Program-made: the position numbers and the translations under genes
The notes under the pieces: generated by a model
Told to the model about the DNA's origin: nothing
What the model saw: only the letters and a program-made list of their open reading frames with translations
Databases searched by the model: none
Assembly: GCA_029204225.1 (NCBI GenBank)
Contig: CM055100.1
Span: forward strand, 48,686,877-48,750,876
Origin: Diphasiastrum complanatum
Lineage: Eukaryota > Streptophyta > Lycopodiopsida > Lycopodiales > Lycopodiaceae
Direction of reading: 5' to 3'
Length of the DNA stretch: 64,000 bases
Part shown: one piece after another, positions 54,505 to 64,000 of the stretch
Layout of the letters: each line of letters opens with the position of its first letter
How positions within the stretch are numbered: position 1 is the first letter of the stretch

Positions 54505-55341
54505 CTCATTTCAAAACTTATTTCATCATTCTAACTATTAGAGTTTCTATTCTCAACATCTATGGAAGTGAGTGCTTCATGTATGATCTGAATATTTAAT
54601 ACATCTCTACGTAGCTCAATCTCATGGTCAAATATTTTGCTCTCAAAATGAAGGCTTTCCATTTCATTCTCAACATTCGCACCCTCAAATACTTGTCATG
54701 CTTATGGTTCAACTTGAGCTACAATCCACCATGTATTGTCTGGCCGGTCTGGTTGAAAAAACGCCTATTTTTTTTTTTTATTTTAGAACATATCGAGATC
54801 TCAAGTACTAAAATCACCTACAATAAAATGAAAAACATAGCATACAATAAATATAAATATAAAAATTTAAACTAAGAGAGCAAAAAGTCTAATGCATAGC
54901 ATGTGCACCTCCTCACAATGACGAGGCAAAACCAATGTGTTACAGGACTCCATGCTCAATGTTTTGGATGAATCAATCGCAAATAATAAACTTGGATCCA
55001 ACTTTATCGTTGCATTTGGCCCCCTCTACGAACTACCTTGAACCATTCCACATAAAATAAAAAGTGTTGACTTTCACCAATTGACACAACATAGATATTT
55101 TGTATAGTTCCTACGTATTCTATGTCTCCTATGGTAGGATTTCGATCTCGTGCACTGGTTTGACTTTCTTGTTGGAAAGATGCTATTACACAACAATTGT
55201 GTGTGCATCTTTTCTTATCAATCCTTTCAACACGAAAATGAAAACCAAAATGCCATATAGCATTGTGCAGTTTGCATTGCCACATGACAAACATAAATCT
55301 CATAAATAATCATGGTGAATGAATAGGATGTTTTGAAATGA
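54505..55341. other. No gene recognised
   Basis: AT-rich spacer with a poly-T at about 54768-54781. It contains short open frames only, on both strands. Confidence 0.4.
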
Positions 55342-55755
55342 TTAAACAAATATTGTTATAAACAAGAATGCTTCTTTTGTAAGATAGATTGCTGAAGTGT
55401 TATCCATTAGTAAGACATAAGATTCAGAAATAGTTTCATCAAATCCTTCCAACATTTGTTTGATCCATATCAGCTCGTTTGCCACCTTAGCTGCAAAAGA
55501 TAGTACTCCAAGAGATGTTCTAAGCTTCATAAACAAGTCTTTTCCCAATGCTTTGGTAAAGATATCAGCCACACACTCCCTTGATGAGACATGTTGAAGC
55601 TCCACCTCTTTTGCCAGGACTTGTTTTCTCACAAAATGATAAGCCACTTCAAAGCTGGTTGCAAAAGTAGCTGCTAGAATATCTCCCTCTGAATACCTAT
55701 TGAAAATTGTTGTATATGTCTTCACCAATATTTTGCCATAGCTAAACAAATTCAT
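55342..55755 (-). pseudogene. Copia RNase H region with permuted order
   Basis: The minus-strand frame holds two conserved halves of the copia RNase H, but swapped. First comes HFVRKQVLAKEVELQHVSS and ADIFTKALGKDLFMKLRTSL, which normally end the polyprotein. After it comes AAKVANELIWIKQMLEGFD and LLMDNTSAIYLTK, which normally stand before them. The open frame runs through the junction. A rearrangement such as a tandem duplication with loss of the outer halves could cause this. It cannot make a working enzyme in the usual fold order. No LTR was found next to it. Confidence 0.75.
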
Positions 55756-56898
55756 TTTCTTGTTTTGATGTCATCTATTGAAGGTTGACCTCCAACCTGC
55801 TGCAAATTTTTATTTTCATTCTCTGTTCTCATTTCTTACTAGCCCAATAGTCCTGCATTGCAACTTTGTCGGTGTAGTGACAAGGTTCCATGTTGGGATC
55901 ACTTGCGTGCGTCTCATGCATTCCAGAAAAAACTGTTGGAATATCCAGAATTGAATCTATGAAATAGATATTATTGCCCTAAAGACTCTATGTTGGAATC
56001 GTTTGCTATTCTGTGCACAGACTAATTGATCAGACAAAGTATTCCAATACAAAGTAGATAATGTATGTGAAAATTAGAAAAAGTCATCTATGTTGAGTTT
56101 AGGGGTATTGCAATTTTTTTTGTTATCATCTATGTGTAAGCTAGTGATAGGGCCATTTTTGGCTTAGGAGGCAAAATAGGCAAATCCAAATGTAAAGCCA
56201 TGATTTGGCCAAAAGTAGGACATGATGTAAACTCGAGCTAGTTAGGCTTATTACAATTGTGAAGTTGTGATTGGGTGAGTGACACTTCCTATGAGTTGGC
56301 ATAGAATTTTGGGTCCAATCAAAAGAGAAATAAGTACTATGTAGTAATGTGCTCTTGCCTTAGTTTTTTGACATAGATCTTGATTATCAATCTATGCTTG
56401 ATCTATGTGCAATCACCAAGTCTTAGGAGATCATTATCACACATTAGGGCACTCCCACACATGTGAAATTCAACAATGTAGTTGTTGTTTCCAGCTTCTT
56501 GGTTGAGTAAGATGTTCAAGTGTGAAATTAAAAGTGATAAGTTTACCTTTTTATTTTGTCAAATATTGAGATGGGATTCGAGCAATAGTTGGGTACTCTA
56601 AATTTTCAAACAAAAGCAAGCTCGCATATTTTACTTTTTCTTGGTACTAAAATGTATAAACAATTGATGAGGTGACATATCACTATCATGCGAGGATCTA
56701 CATTTTTGGTAAGAAAACTTATCTCTTCTCTCGTGATTCCGATATGTACGGATATTTGATGATGTTTGCAAATGTATATATTAGATTAAGCACCTCCTTG
56801 TATAGGATTAAGAGTTTGGAAGACAAGGAGATCTGAACATTTCATCATGTTCTACGCAAAGAGTAGATCAATTTTGCTTTTTATCTCATCTCCATTAG
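55756..56898. other. No gene recognised
   Basis: The segment near 56439 (CACACATTAGGGCACTCCCA) resembles that at about 60417 just beyond the copia LTR (CACACATTAGGACATTCCCA), so both belong to an older repeat. Sequence at 56668-56750 resembles 56946-57010, next to the inverted repeat. Confidence 0.4.
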
Positions 56899-57098
56899 AG
56901 TTCAGATAAGAAAGTTATGACAGATCAAAGATTGTTACCATACATTTGATGATGTGGCATATCTCCACCATGCGCCGATCTGCATTTTGGTAAAGAGAAG
57001 CTGTCTACCGGCGGGCGATATACCACGTCATCAAATGTCACGTCATCAAATGTATGGTAACAATCTTTGATATGTCATAACTTTCTTATTTGAACTCA
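56899..57098. mobile_element. Short inverted-repeat element (MITE-like)
   Basis: The left arm starts GAGTTCAGATAAGAAAGTT and continues through ATTGTTACCATACATTTGAT; the right arm is its inverted copy ending at 57098. Arms are about 58 bases around a loop of about 85. It lies exactly where the copia polyprotein coding stops, which suggests it inserted there or marks the breakpoint. Confidence 0.6.
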
Positions 57099-57255
57099 TA
57101 GGAAGATGAAGGACAAAACAAGTACAACCAAAGATCCTACAATTCTTGACACTCGGCCTCCTACCATAGAGGACCTCAAAGGGAGTCTTACCATTCAAAG
57201 AAGCACTTGTCCTCCTGTTACCAAGATAGTTAGCACATGCTAAAGCTTTCCCCAA
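57046..57255 (-). pseudogene. Copia integrase C-terminal piece
   Basis: GKALACANYLGNRRTSASLN and GKTPFEVLYGRRPSV continue the integrase after a one-base frame change at about 57245. The frame runs into the inverted-repeat element after FVLHLPMSS. Confidence 0.8.
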
Positions 57256-58673
57256 TAGGACTTAGCAAGATTAGCATGTAGTCTCATTGCCTTGGCACAT
57301 TCACAAAGGGTTCTATTCTTCCTTTCTGCCACTCCATTCTGTTGTGGAGTCCTAGGACTAGAGTACTCCCTCTTAATCCCATGTGCTATGCAAAAATCTT
57401 TGAGCTTATTTGAAGTGTATTCCCCTCCATTATCTGATCTCAAGCATTTGATCTTTGTATTGAAATGATTTTCCACTTCATTCTTAAACTTGACAAATGC
57501 AGCAAACACTTCATCCTTGGTTTTAAGAAGACAGACCCAAGTATACCTACTAAACTCATCAATAAAAGTTGCATACATTTTTGCCCCACCATTGCTAGTT
57601 GTACTAAAAGAATGAAGATCCGAATGCACAAGTTGAAAAGCTTCTTTAGATCTAGAAGTAGATCTAGTATAAGCAAGTCTATGAGATTTGGACAAGGCAC
57701 AATGTTCACAAGATGTATTATTTGCAACAAGACTTTTAGGGAGACCAAGAACATGCTCTTTCTTTGCCATTACCTCCAAAGATTTGAATTTGGGATGGCC
57801 CAACCTCTTATGCCAAACTTCTTGGTTTGTCAATTGTTTCCTAGCCATACATCCTTCATTCTTAGAGATCACACATGCATTCAGTTTGAAAAGTTTATCA
57901 TGCCTTCTTCCTTTAGCAATCAAGGATCCACACTTACTTATCAAACAAGCATCTCCAATGAACTCAACATCAAGCCCCTTGTCAATCATTTGACTAACAC
58001 TAAGCAAGTTCTTAGTGATTGAAGGAATGTACAATACATTTTCAAGATTAGCTTTCCTATTTGTTGAAAGAGAAATAGGAATTGTGCCTATGCCTTTGAT
58101 GTCACATTGACCATCATTTGCAGTATCAATGATGTTGCTCTCTCCCTCATAAGACAATAAGGATGAAAAGTATTCCTTATGTCTTGTCATGTGAGATGAG
58201 GCTCCACTATCAATCCACCAAGGATCATTCCCATCTATATGTGCAAGAAAACTGGAAGTCATAACAAGAGATTCAGAAATGCTATCCTCTTCTTCATCTA
58301 TTGCTAGATTTCCTTGCCTCTCACCTTGCTCTCTTTTCTTCTTATGACATTCATTAGCAAAATGACCTTTTATCCCACAATAAAAGCACTTGAACTTTGA
58401 CTTATCTTTCTTTCTAAAAGAAGTAGAAGAGGAGGAGGAAGAGTGATCATCACGATCCAAGTTACCACCTTCGGACCATTTTCCCTTTCCCTTTGCCTTT
58501 GCCTTTGACTTTGCCTTTTGTGAAGAAAGCCTCTTCACCTCCACCTTGCAAGGATGCACCATCAAGCTTTGATTGCAACCTATGTTCTTTAGCCAATAAG
58601 ATTTCTTGCAAGTCAACCACACTTGGCAAGACTCTTTGAATGGCAAAACTTTGCACAAGGTTAGCATGTTCAT
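57240..58673 (-). CDS. Copia polyprotein segment: zinc knuckle, protease, integrase
   Basis: This 477-codon frame (the first codons are out of phase with Gag) contains a lysine-rich linker (KAKSKAKAKGKGK) and a CX2CX4HX4C zinc knuckle, CFYCGIKGHFANEC. The retropepsin active site WWIDSGASSHMT follows, which cleaves the polyprotein. The integrase has its HHCC finger (EVWHKRLGHPK and CEHCALSKS), and its catalytic D, D, E residues are in VHSDLHSF, CLRSDNGGEYTS and QQNGVAERKNRT. Copia order (integrase before RT) is clear. The frame ends at AKSYWGKL with a stop caused by a single-base shift. All catalytic motifs are kept, so decay is recent. Confidence 0.92.
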   Translation of the reverse strand: MNMLTLCKVLPFKESCQVWLTCKKSYWLKNIGCNQSLMVHPCKVEVKRLSSQKAKSKAKAKGKGKWSEGGNLDRDDHSSSSSSTSFRKKDKSKFKCFYCGIKGHFANECHKKKREQGERQGNLAIDEEEDSISESLVMTSSFLAHIDGNDPWWIDSGASSHMTRHKEYFSSLLSYEGESNIIDTANDGQCDIKGIGTIPISLSTNRKANLENVLYIPSITKNLLSVSQMIDKGLDVEFIGDACLISKCGSLIAKGRRHDKLFKLNACVISKNEGCMARKQLTNQEVWHKRLGHPKFKSLEVMAKKEHVLGLPKSLVANNTSCEHCALSKSHRLAYTRSTSRSKEAFQLVHSDLHSFSTTSNGGAKMYATFIDEFSRYTWVCLLKTKDEVFAAFVKFKNEVENHFNTKIKCLRSDNGGEYTSNKLKDFCIAHGIKREYSSPRTPQQNGVAERKNRTLCECAKAMRLHANLAKSYWGKL

Positions 58674-58833
58674 CTAGCAAACCATTCAACATAACCTGGA
58701 CTATTTCACGATCTTTTATGTTTTCATCAATACATGCTAGATCATCACTTAAGGACTTAACCCTCAAGACAAATGCATGAGCACTTTCACCCTCTCTTTG
58801 CCTACTAGAAAATATCTGCCTCCTTAGGGTCAA
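58462..58833 (-). CDS. Copia Gag, C-terminal half
   Basis: The frame starts TLRRQIFSSRQREGESAHAF and continues LRVKSLSDDLACIDENIKDR, typical of the later helices of a copia Gag. It ends in a KGK-repeat linker where the frame slips (about 58510), so that the zinc knuckle lies in the next frame. Together with the preceding frame it makes one Gag. The slip in a repetitive A-rich stretch could be mutation or sequencing error. Confidence 0.8.
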   Translation of the reverse strand: MTLRRQIFSSRQREGESAHAFVLRVKSLSDDLACIDENIKDREIVQVMLNGLLDEHANLVQSFAIQRVLPSVVDLQEILLAKEHRLQSKLDGASLQGGGEEAFFTKGKVKGKGKGKGKMVRRW

Positions 58834-59072
58834 TACCCTAGATGTGGACTTGATTCAAAGAGCTTCTTCAAGGCATTCCATGCCTCACTTGCACTTTGAC
58901 ACTTACCAACTTCCTTGAGAAGTTCATTGGTAACATTCATTTTAATGGTATGAAGAGCCCTTTTGGCCTTCTTATCAAACCTTTGTTGCTCTTGAATTGT
59001 GGGTGGTCTCTCTTCAGTTCCTGCAACTATGTCCATGAGTTCATTCAACTCAAGTAAGGATTCCATCCTCAC
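58830..59072 (-). CDS. Copia Gag, N-terminal half
   Basis: The minus-strand frame has QQRFDKKAKRALHTIKMNVT and SASEAWNALKKLFES, matching the A-(x)-E-A-W-x-x-L-x-x-x-(F/Y) signature of UBN2-type Gag. A one-base shift at about 58855 separates it from the next half. The first plausible start is at about 59072. About 675 bases of leader lie between it and the primer binding site, longer than in most copia elements, so a few N-terminal codons may be in another frame upstream. Confidence 0.8.
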   Translation of the reverse strand: MRMESLLELNELMDIVAGTEERPPTIQEQQRFDKKAKRALHTIKMNVTNELLKEVGKCQSASEAWNALKKLFESSPHLGY

Positions 59073-59746
59073 TTTCTAGGTAGAGTAGTTTGATGAACTC
59101 AACCTATCATTAGTTTCTAACATGATCCCACCATTGGAAGCCATGAATATAATGATTCTTCAACTTTTAGGCTCTGTCCTAATACACCTAACACTCACTT
59201 TCCTCTCAACAAATGATGGATAAGGAGATCTCAGAAGATCTAGGACCCTAAAACACTTCTATCTTGAACCTAGCTAGTTTCCAAGCATAGAAAGGAAGAT
59301 TGAAACATATGCAACACTTTGCACACACTAAGAATGGAGTACAAACTCAAACCAGCCTGAACACACTCTTGCTTAAGCTCCCAAACTTTCCAGCAAGTGA
59401 CCAAATCAAGTTATGATTAGAAGAGTTACTTGCATTCTTAGAAAATACACAAGACTAGGCTGCCAAGAATATCTAGAATTGAACAAACTTGATCAACATA
59501 TGATCAACACACTAAGATATTGATTCAACCTATAAAACCACATGTAAACCACACTTCTAAAAGTTTATAAACTCTAGCAAATAATAAATACAAGCTTTAG
59601 AGGTGAATGAAAGAGCACACTTCTCACAAAACAAAGGTTAGTAAGTAAGATTTGATCAACAGTGCAATGCATAATCATGCTAGAACTTCATCAAACATCC
59701 AAATATCACCATAAATGGAAACCTTACTAAAAATAATAGCCAAGTA

Positions 59747-59758
59747 GCTCTGATACCA
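59747..59758 (-). promoter_or_regulatory. Primer binding site of the minus-strand copia
   Basis: GCTCTGATACCA, reverse complement TGGTATCAGAGC, directly adjoining the LTR at 59759. Confidence 0.9.
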
Positions 59759-60414
59759 TGTGAAAAAAATGGATCTTGAATGGATCCAAACTCCCAAAAT
59801 ACTTGGCTAAGATCTTTGCACAACAAGCTACAAAAGCTAGAAATGGCAAAGCATCCTAATGCTACCTTTGATACACATGAACTTGACAAAGCATTCAAGA
59901 GACAAAAGAAACTAATAAAAGGTATTGATGGCATCCAAAAACAATAGCATACCAGCCCTACAACAGCAGCCTACCACTTTTGGAAACCTCTTAAGATCAT
60001 ACACAAAAGCTTGAAGACAATACACAAAACAATGCTCTCAATGGAAGAAGAAACTGTGACAATGATCTATTGATCTCTCTCAACAATACAATAAGTTTCT
60101 CCAACCTGTTCTCCACAAATTTTTAGCCTAATATAGGTGAGAGAGATGACTCTCTCTCCTCTCTCTAGAACTTAGGACCCAATTTTAGAGCACCAGTAGC
60201 CTAAAATAGCCAATTTTGGCCTATATGTCCAAATAACATGATTTTGGTGTCATTTTGAAGGTCCTGAAGTTTGGGACTTCTTTAATATGAAATATATACT
60301 AAAATAAAAGTATCTAGGCCTCTTTCACATGTGTGAAAGGTTAGATCCAAAACTATGTACAAAAATTGCCAATTTAGGCCTCAAACTAGCTAGGAAATGT
60401 TGACAGTTTTCACA
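59759..60414 (-). repeat. 5' LTR of the minus-strand copia
   Basis: 656 bases with TG...CA ends. On the minus strand it begins TGTGAAAACTGTCAACATTT and ends TTTTTTTCACA, aligning along its length with the 647-base LTR at 51247 but with many differences. No matching 3' LTR is in the window. Confidence 0.85.
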
Positions 60415-60449
60415 TTTCACACATTAGGACATTCCCACATGTGTGAATT

Positions 60450-60654
<205 letters not shown>

Positions 60655-60655
<1 letters not shown>

Positions 60656-63600
60656 AAGGGGAATCCTACTGTGAACACATTGGGGCATTATCTTTTTTTT
60701 TTGTTAATTTTTTTATATTGAATGCAGCTATAGCGTAAACCTAGGAGTTAATGCACCTAAACTGGACCATCCTGCACCCGAAACAGTCAGCAAACTACAC
60801 AGTAAAATTGCTTTTAATCAAAGCTTTCATTTGATGCCCATATTGTCCCAAAAAAAATTTCAAAAAAAAAAAAACGATTATGCACGATTCTAGAATTTTT
60901 CTTGATAAAAGACTTCATTGATTTCTAATGAGTGTTTAGATACTATTGTTGATCACTATTTAACATACACCTCCTAGGGGAGTGCATCCTTCTACAAGTT
61001 TTTTGGGCAATTATGGCTTGCATGTGTTGACAATACGGTCTTTGGTGACAAGGCATGTCTCTTGCTGATTTCATCTCTCCTTATATTCTGTTTTACGTCA
61101 ACTAATTTGGTGCTCTATAGCCAAAGTTATAATCAGTAGAAGTTTGGCAATTTTTTAAGCAAAATTTGCACAATTTCAAAGATGTTCCAATGCATTTTGG
61201 AAAGTGAACAATGGGTTGATTTTTCTCTATTTATTAGTAATTTTTGCATCGCTCTGAATGTTTTTAAAACATACAATAATAAATTACAGTGGTTTGAGCA
61301 TTAAACAAAATAAAATGATTTTAGGCTAGTTATGTCATTGATACAATTTCTAGACTACGTTTTATGGTTGAAAAATGTCTAAAATTGAAATTTTTTTTGA
61401 TGTGAATTGACAATAAGAGCTACTTTTGAGCAATTTTTTTTTTTTTTACTCGTAGGAGAAATATTTCTTGTGTAATTAGGCTAGGTTGTACTTTCATGAA
61501 TTCAAAATTCCTTAGATCATGCGAAAAAAAAATCAAATTTTCTTCAAAACGGATGATTTTAGTCAAAACAGATTATAATCCTCTACTCTTATATCTACAC
61601 AAGAGTCAGAGGATTATTATGGCAGGGAACCTTTTCTTGAATGCAAGCGACGCCCTTGCAAAAGAACTTAATAGACAACATCAACCTTATAGAACTTGTC
61701 TGTGAAGATCCGATAATGAATTAGCCTTACAATGACAATATGCATACAATGTAAAGTTTAGAATTTTGAACCTCTTCATTTTGATCAAGCGTCAAGTTGA
61801 TTTGTTTTAAAGCTTTGGGATGAGATACACTGAAATTGTTTCTCACCATGTATGAACGAGGAACAAAATCCATTCTATGAAAGAATTTCTTGTGGGCATG
61901 GTTGATGCCAAGGATCTAGTCTCCACAACTCTATCTTGAAATGCAAGGGCATGATATGTCAAGTGAATGAAAGCATGATACCAAAATAAGAAGGAAAAAA
62001 AAAAAGTTTAATAAATTCATTGTCGATAGAGAAATATTCACCAACTAATCCTCTCTCTTTTTTAAAAATTTGAGTTTAAATTAATTTTCATTTACGTTTA
62101 TTCTTGTTGTTTGTTAAGAAAAAAAATTAGAAAATTTGTTTGAGCATGGTTCACTTTTGTTTTTCAATCTATTTTTGGAATATCCAATTGCCACTAGGTT
62201 TTGTTACAATATCCCATGAAGAAATTTTAGAGTCGAGTGACATAAAGGGTGTTCGTTGGAAAAAGTTTTTCTAGAGCCTAGCCAAGTTCAGCAACAAGAT
62301 TTTATCTCAATTCAATCCCCAACCTAGACCTTATTGCAAGTCATCCCCTCGAAATCACTAAGCTTGGAGATTATGGCATAATGGTTGCTAGGTATGTATT
62401 GCATCCATCTACACAACAATCATGATAATCTGCATCCAACTACTAATCTTCTCAATTGTGTATCCAACTTAATGTGAAGAATTGCCAAAAATTGGCAAAT
62501 CTAGCTTGATAAAAAACCATGTAGTATGATATAAATTTTATACATAAGTGGATTCCACACATGTGAGGCCAAGATGCCGCGTGGCAATCCACTCCTAATG
62601 TAGGTTAGGTCAAGTTCATAGGGTTGGTCATGTCATTTTGGTAGTGATTCCTAGTTTATAGGACTAAATCCTAGATTTAAGGTGAAAATTGACCAACTAG
62701 CTATCTACCAAGCATGACTCTAAGAAATAGACTAGGGTTTCATTTTAGGGCAAAAAAGGCTGAGTTAACTTCCTTATTACATGCTGGAAACACTTAACTT
62801 CACAAAGGAAGTCACTTTTGCTATGTATTCCAAGCTCCCATACTGAGAAGATAGATTTTTTTTGGAGCTCATTGGCAATCTCGAGCTACTCCACTATGTA
62901 CATTGAGTTTTTGTGATCCAAATGCAACCAAATTAATTTTCTACTTGTTTCTCAGCTTGCAGGTTGTACTACAGCCTGTGGCTCACACGTGTGGGCTCGA
63001 ATTTCAATGTTCATCAATGGTTTTTGATTGTTAATGCTTGTTGTTTGTCAAATTGCCAATCTAAATCAACTTTTTTGTGTCTAGTTTTTTGATGGATTGC
63101 TAAGCAAGCATCCAATTACTTTTGTGGATCTTTTGTAGATCCATTTATGGTCCTAAAGTACAGTACTTTCACACTTCAAGCATGTAAACATATTTTATTT
63201 TTTTTGAAGAGGAGATGAATTTGACACACCCTTCTCTCATCTCTACAACGCAATTAATGTCTTATGTGTATTTTTAATCTTGTGTGTCCATGTGGACAGA
63301 AGTGAAATCGAATTCCATGATTTGAAGTGAAAAACGAAATAGTCAACCAACATGCCACACTTGCTAGTCTTTTGGGTTTTGGAGTATTTATGCAAATCTT
63401 TTGATTGGATGTAATTGTAGAAATTGTGATACCCAAGATGTTAACGACCATGATGTATTTATCTTAACCCCTTGGAGAGACTTAGATGGTTGAGACAATT
63501 GATGGGATATCAAAAATTGGGTTTTGAACTTTATGACTACAACTAGTGACATGCCAATGGGATTGCCAACTAGATGAAATGCGGAAGCACATAATTTGGT

Positions 63601-64000
63601 CCGACACAAAGGAGAGTGAAGTATCTAGACCACCTTACAAAATGAGTCAACAAAGGGAAAGAGAAGTAAAAAGACAAGATCTCAAACTACAACCCCTAAG
63701 TTAGTTATCCACACTTAACTTTTACCATTCTTGTGAAGAACTGCGATTTTCTAAACTAATTAACTCAGGTTCAAATATTTTATGAAAGTATTGTTGCTAG
63801 GCTACAACCCATATACGTCAAATGAGCAAACATAAAATTAAGAATGATAGTATCCAAAGGATAACCATTCCAACTCATTCTAGTCACACTGAGATGGGTC
63901 ACATCATTCATATGCCCTTTGATGATTTATTTTTTTCAGATACATAAAAATATTTCGTTGTCGAATAATATAGACATCATACACCAATACAACAATATAA
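60655..64000. other. Terminal region without a recognisable gene
   Basis: AT-rich with several poly-A and poly-T runs (61431-61447, 61524-61532). No open frame has a motif I know, and I found no LTR, primer binding site or inverted repeat here. Confidence 0.45.

Larger units (their letters stand above)
57046..60414 (-). mobile_element. Ty1/copia element, 5' part (LTR, leader, gag, protease, integrase)
   Basis: Reading leftwards: LTR (60414-59759), primer binding site, leader, Gag, zinc knuckle, protease, integrase, then loss of similarity near 57100. Reverse transcriptase, RNase H and the 3' LTR are missing. LTR and leader are close relatives of those of the 51247-54499 element, so this is the lineage that could supply enzymes to it. 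This copy itself is broken by three frameshifts and the truncation. Confidence 0.9.

Overview
This is a repeat-rich, AT-rich eukaryotic nuclear window from a land plant. The evidence is short GT-AG introns, a plant-type subtilase, a PLS-type pentatricopeptide-repeat (PPR) gene relic, Ty1/copia and Ty3/gypsy retrotransposons, several initiator-Met-tRNA primer binding sites (TGGTATCAGAGC) and long CT/GA and TA microsatellites. The style of the PPR relic suggests, without proving, a non-seed vascular plant such as a fern or lycophyte. No bacterial-type operons, CRISPR arrays, rRNA genes or intact tRNA genes were seen.

Layout. 1-1756 is one arm of a duplicated block whose other arm lies at 36839-39023; both contain the upstream region and first codons of an unknown gene called X here. 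1757-9380 has no recognisable gene. 9381-11890 is a decayed Ty3/gypsy element. 12466-13813 (+) is a broken copy of X facing a Ulp1-type cysteine protease gene on the minus strand (14237-15149). 15541-17140 is a foldback element that carries a piece of a subtilase exon. 17309-22052 is an 11-exon subtilase gene with one frameshift in its prodomain. 23785-24916 is a head-to-head junction of two copia fragments, followed by a hAT scrap near 25.1 kb. 26464-31542 is a complete non-coding LTR element with a CTAAC target duplication. 33130-34740 is a PPR pseudogene, and about 35.1-35.3 kb is a tRNA-like SINE pair.

The most interesting region is 38963-44815. Four unusual genes are arranged as two convergent pairs: X (+) against a Ulp1 protease (-), then an unknown gene Y (+) against a DDE-type transposase (-). 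The X/Ulp1 convergent pair also occurs at 12466-15149 with shared introns, so X and Ulp1 look like cargo of one mobile element family with an unfamiliar transposase. All copies here are decayed, often by TGG-to-TGA type changes.

45-51 kb is mostly featureless repeat-derived DNA. 51247-54499 is a very young LTR element: its LTRs read as identical and are flanked by TCACT duplications. It has lost gag-pol and instead carries one 561-codon ORF that I do not recognise. 57046-60414 (-) is its coding-capable relative, a copia element with gag, protease and integrase broken by small frameshifts. The last 3.3 kb holds nothing I can identify.

The probable host genes are the subtilase (secreted protease) and the dead PPR gene (organelle RNA processing family). 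Nearly everything else is mobile DNA or its debris. Splice sites were assigned by eye from GT/AG signals, reading phase and comparison between copies.
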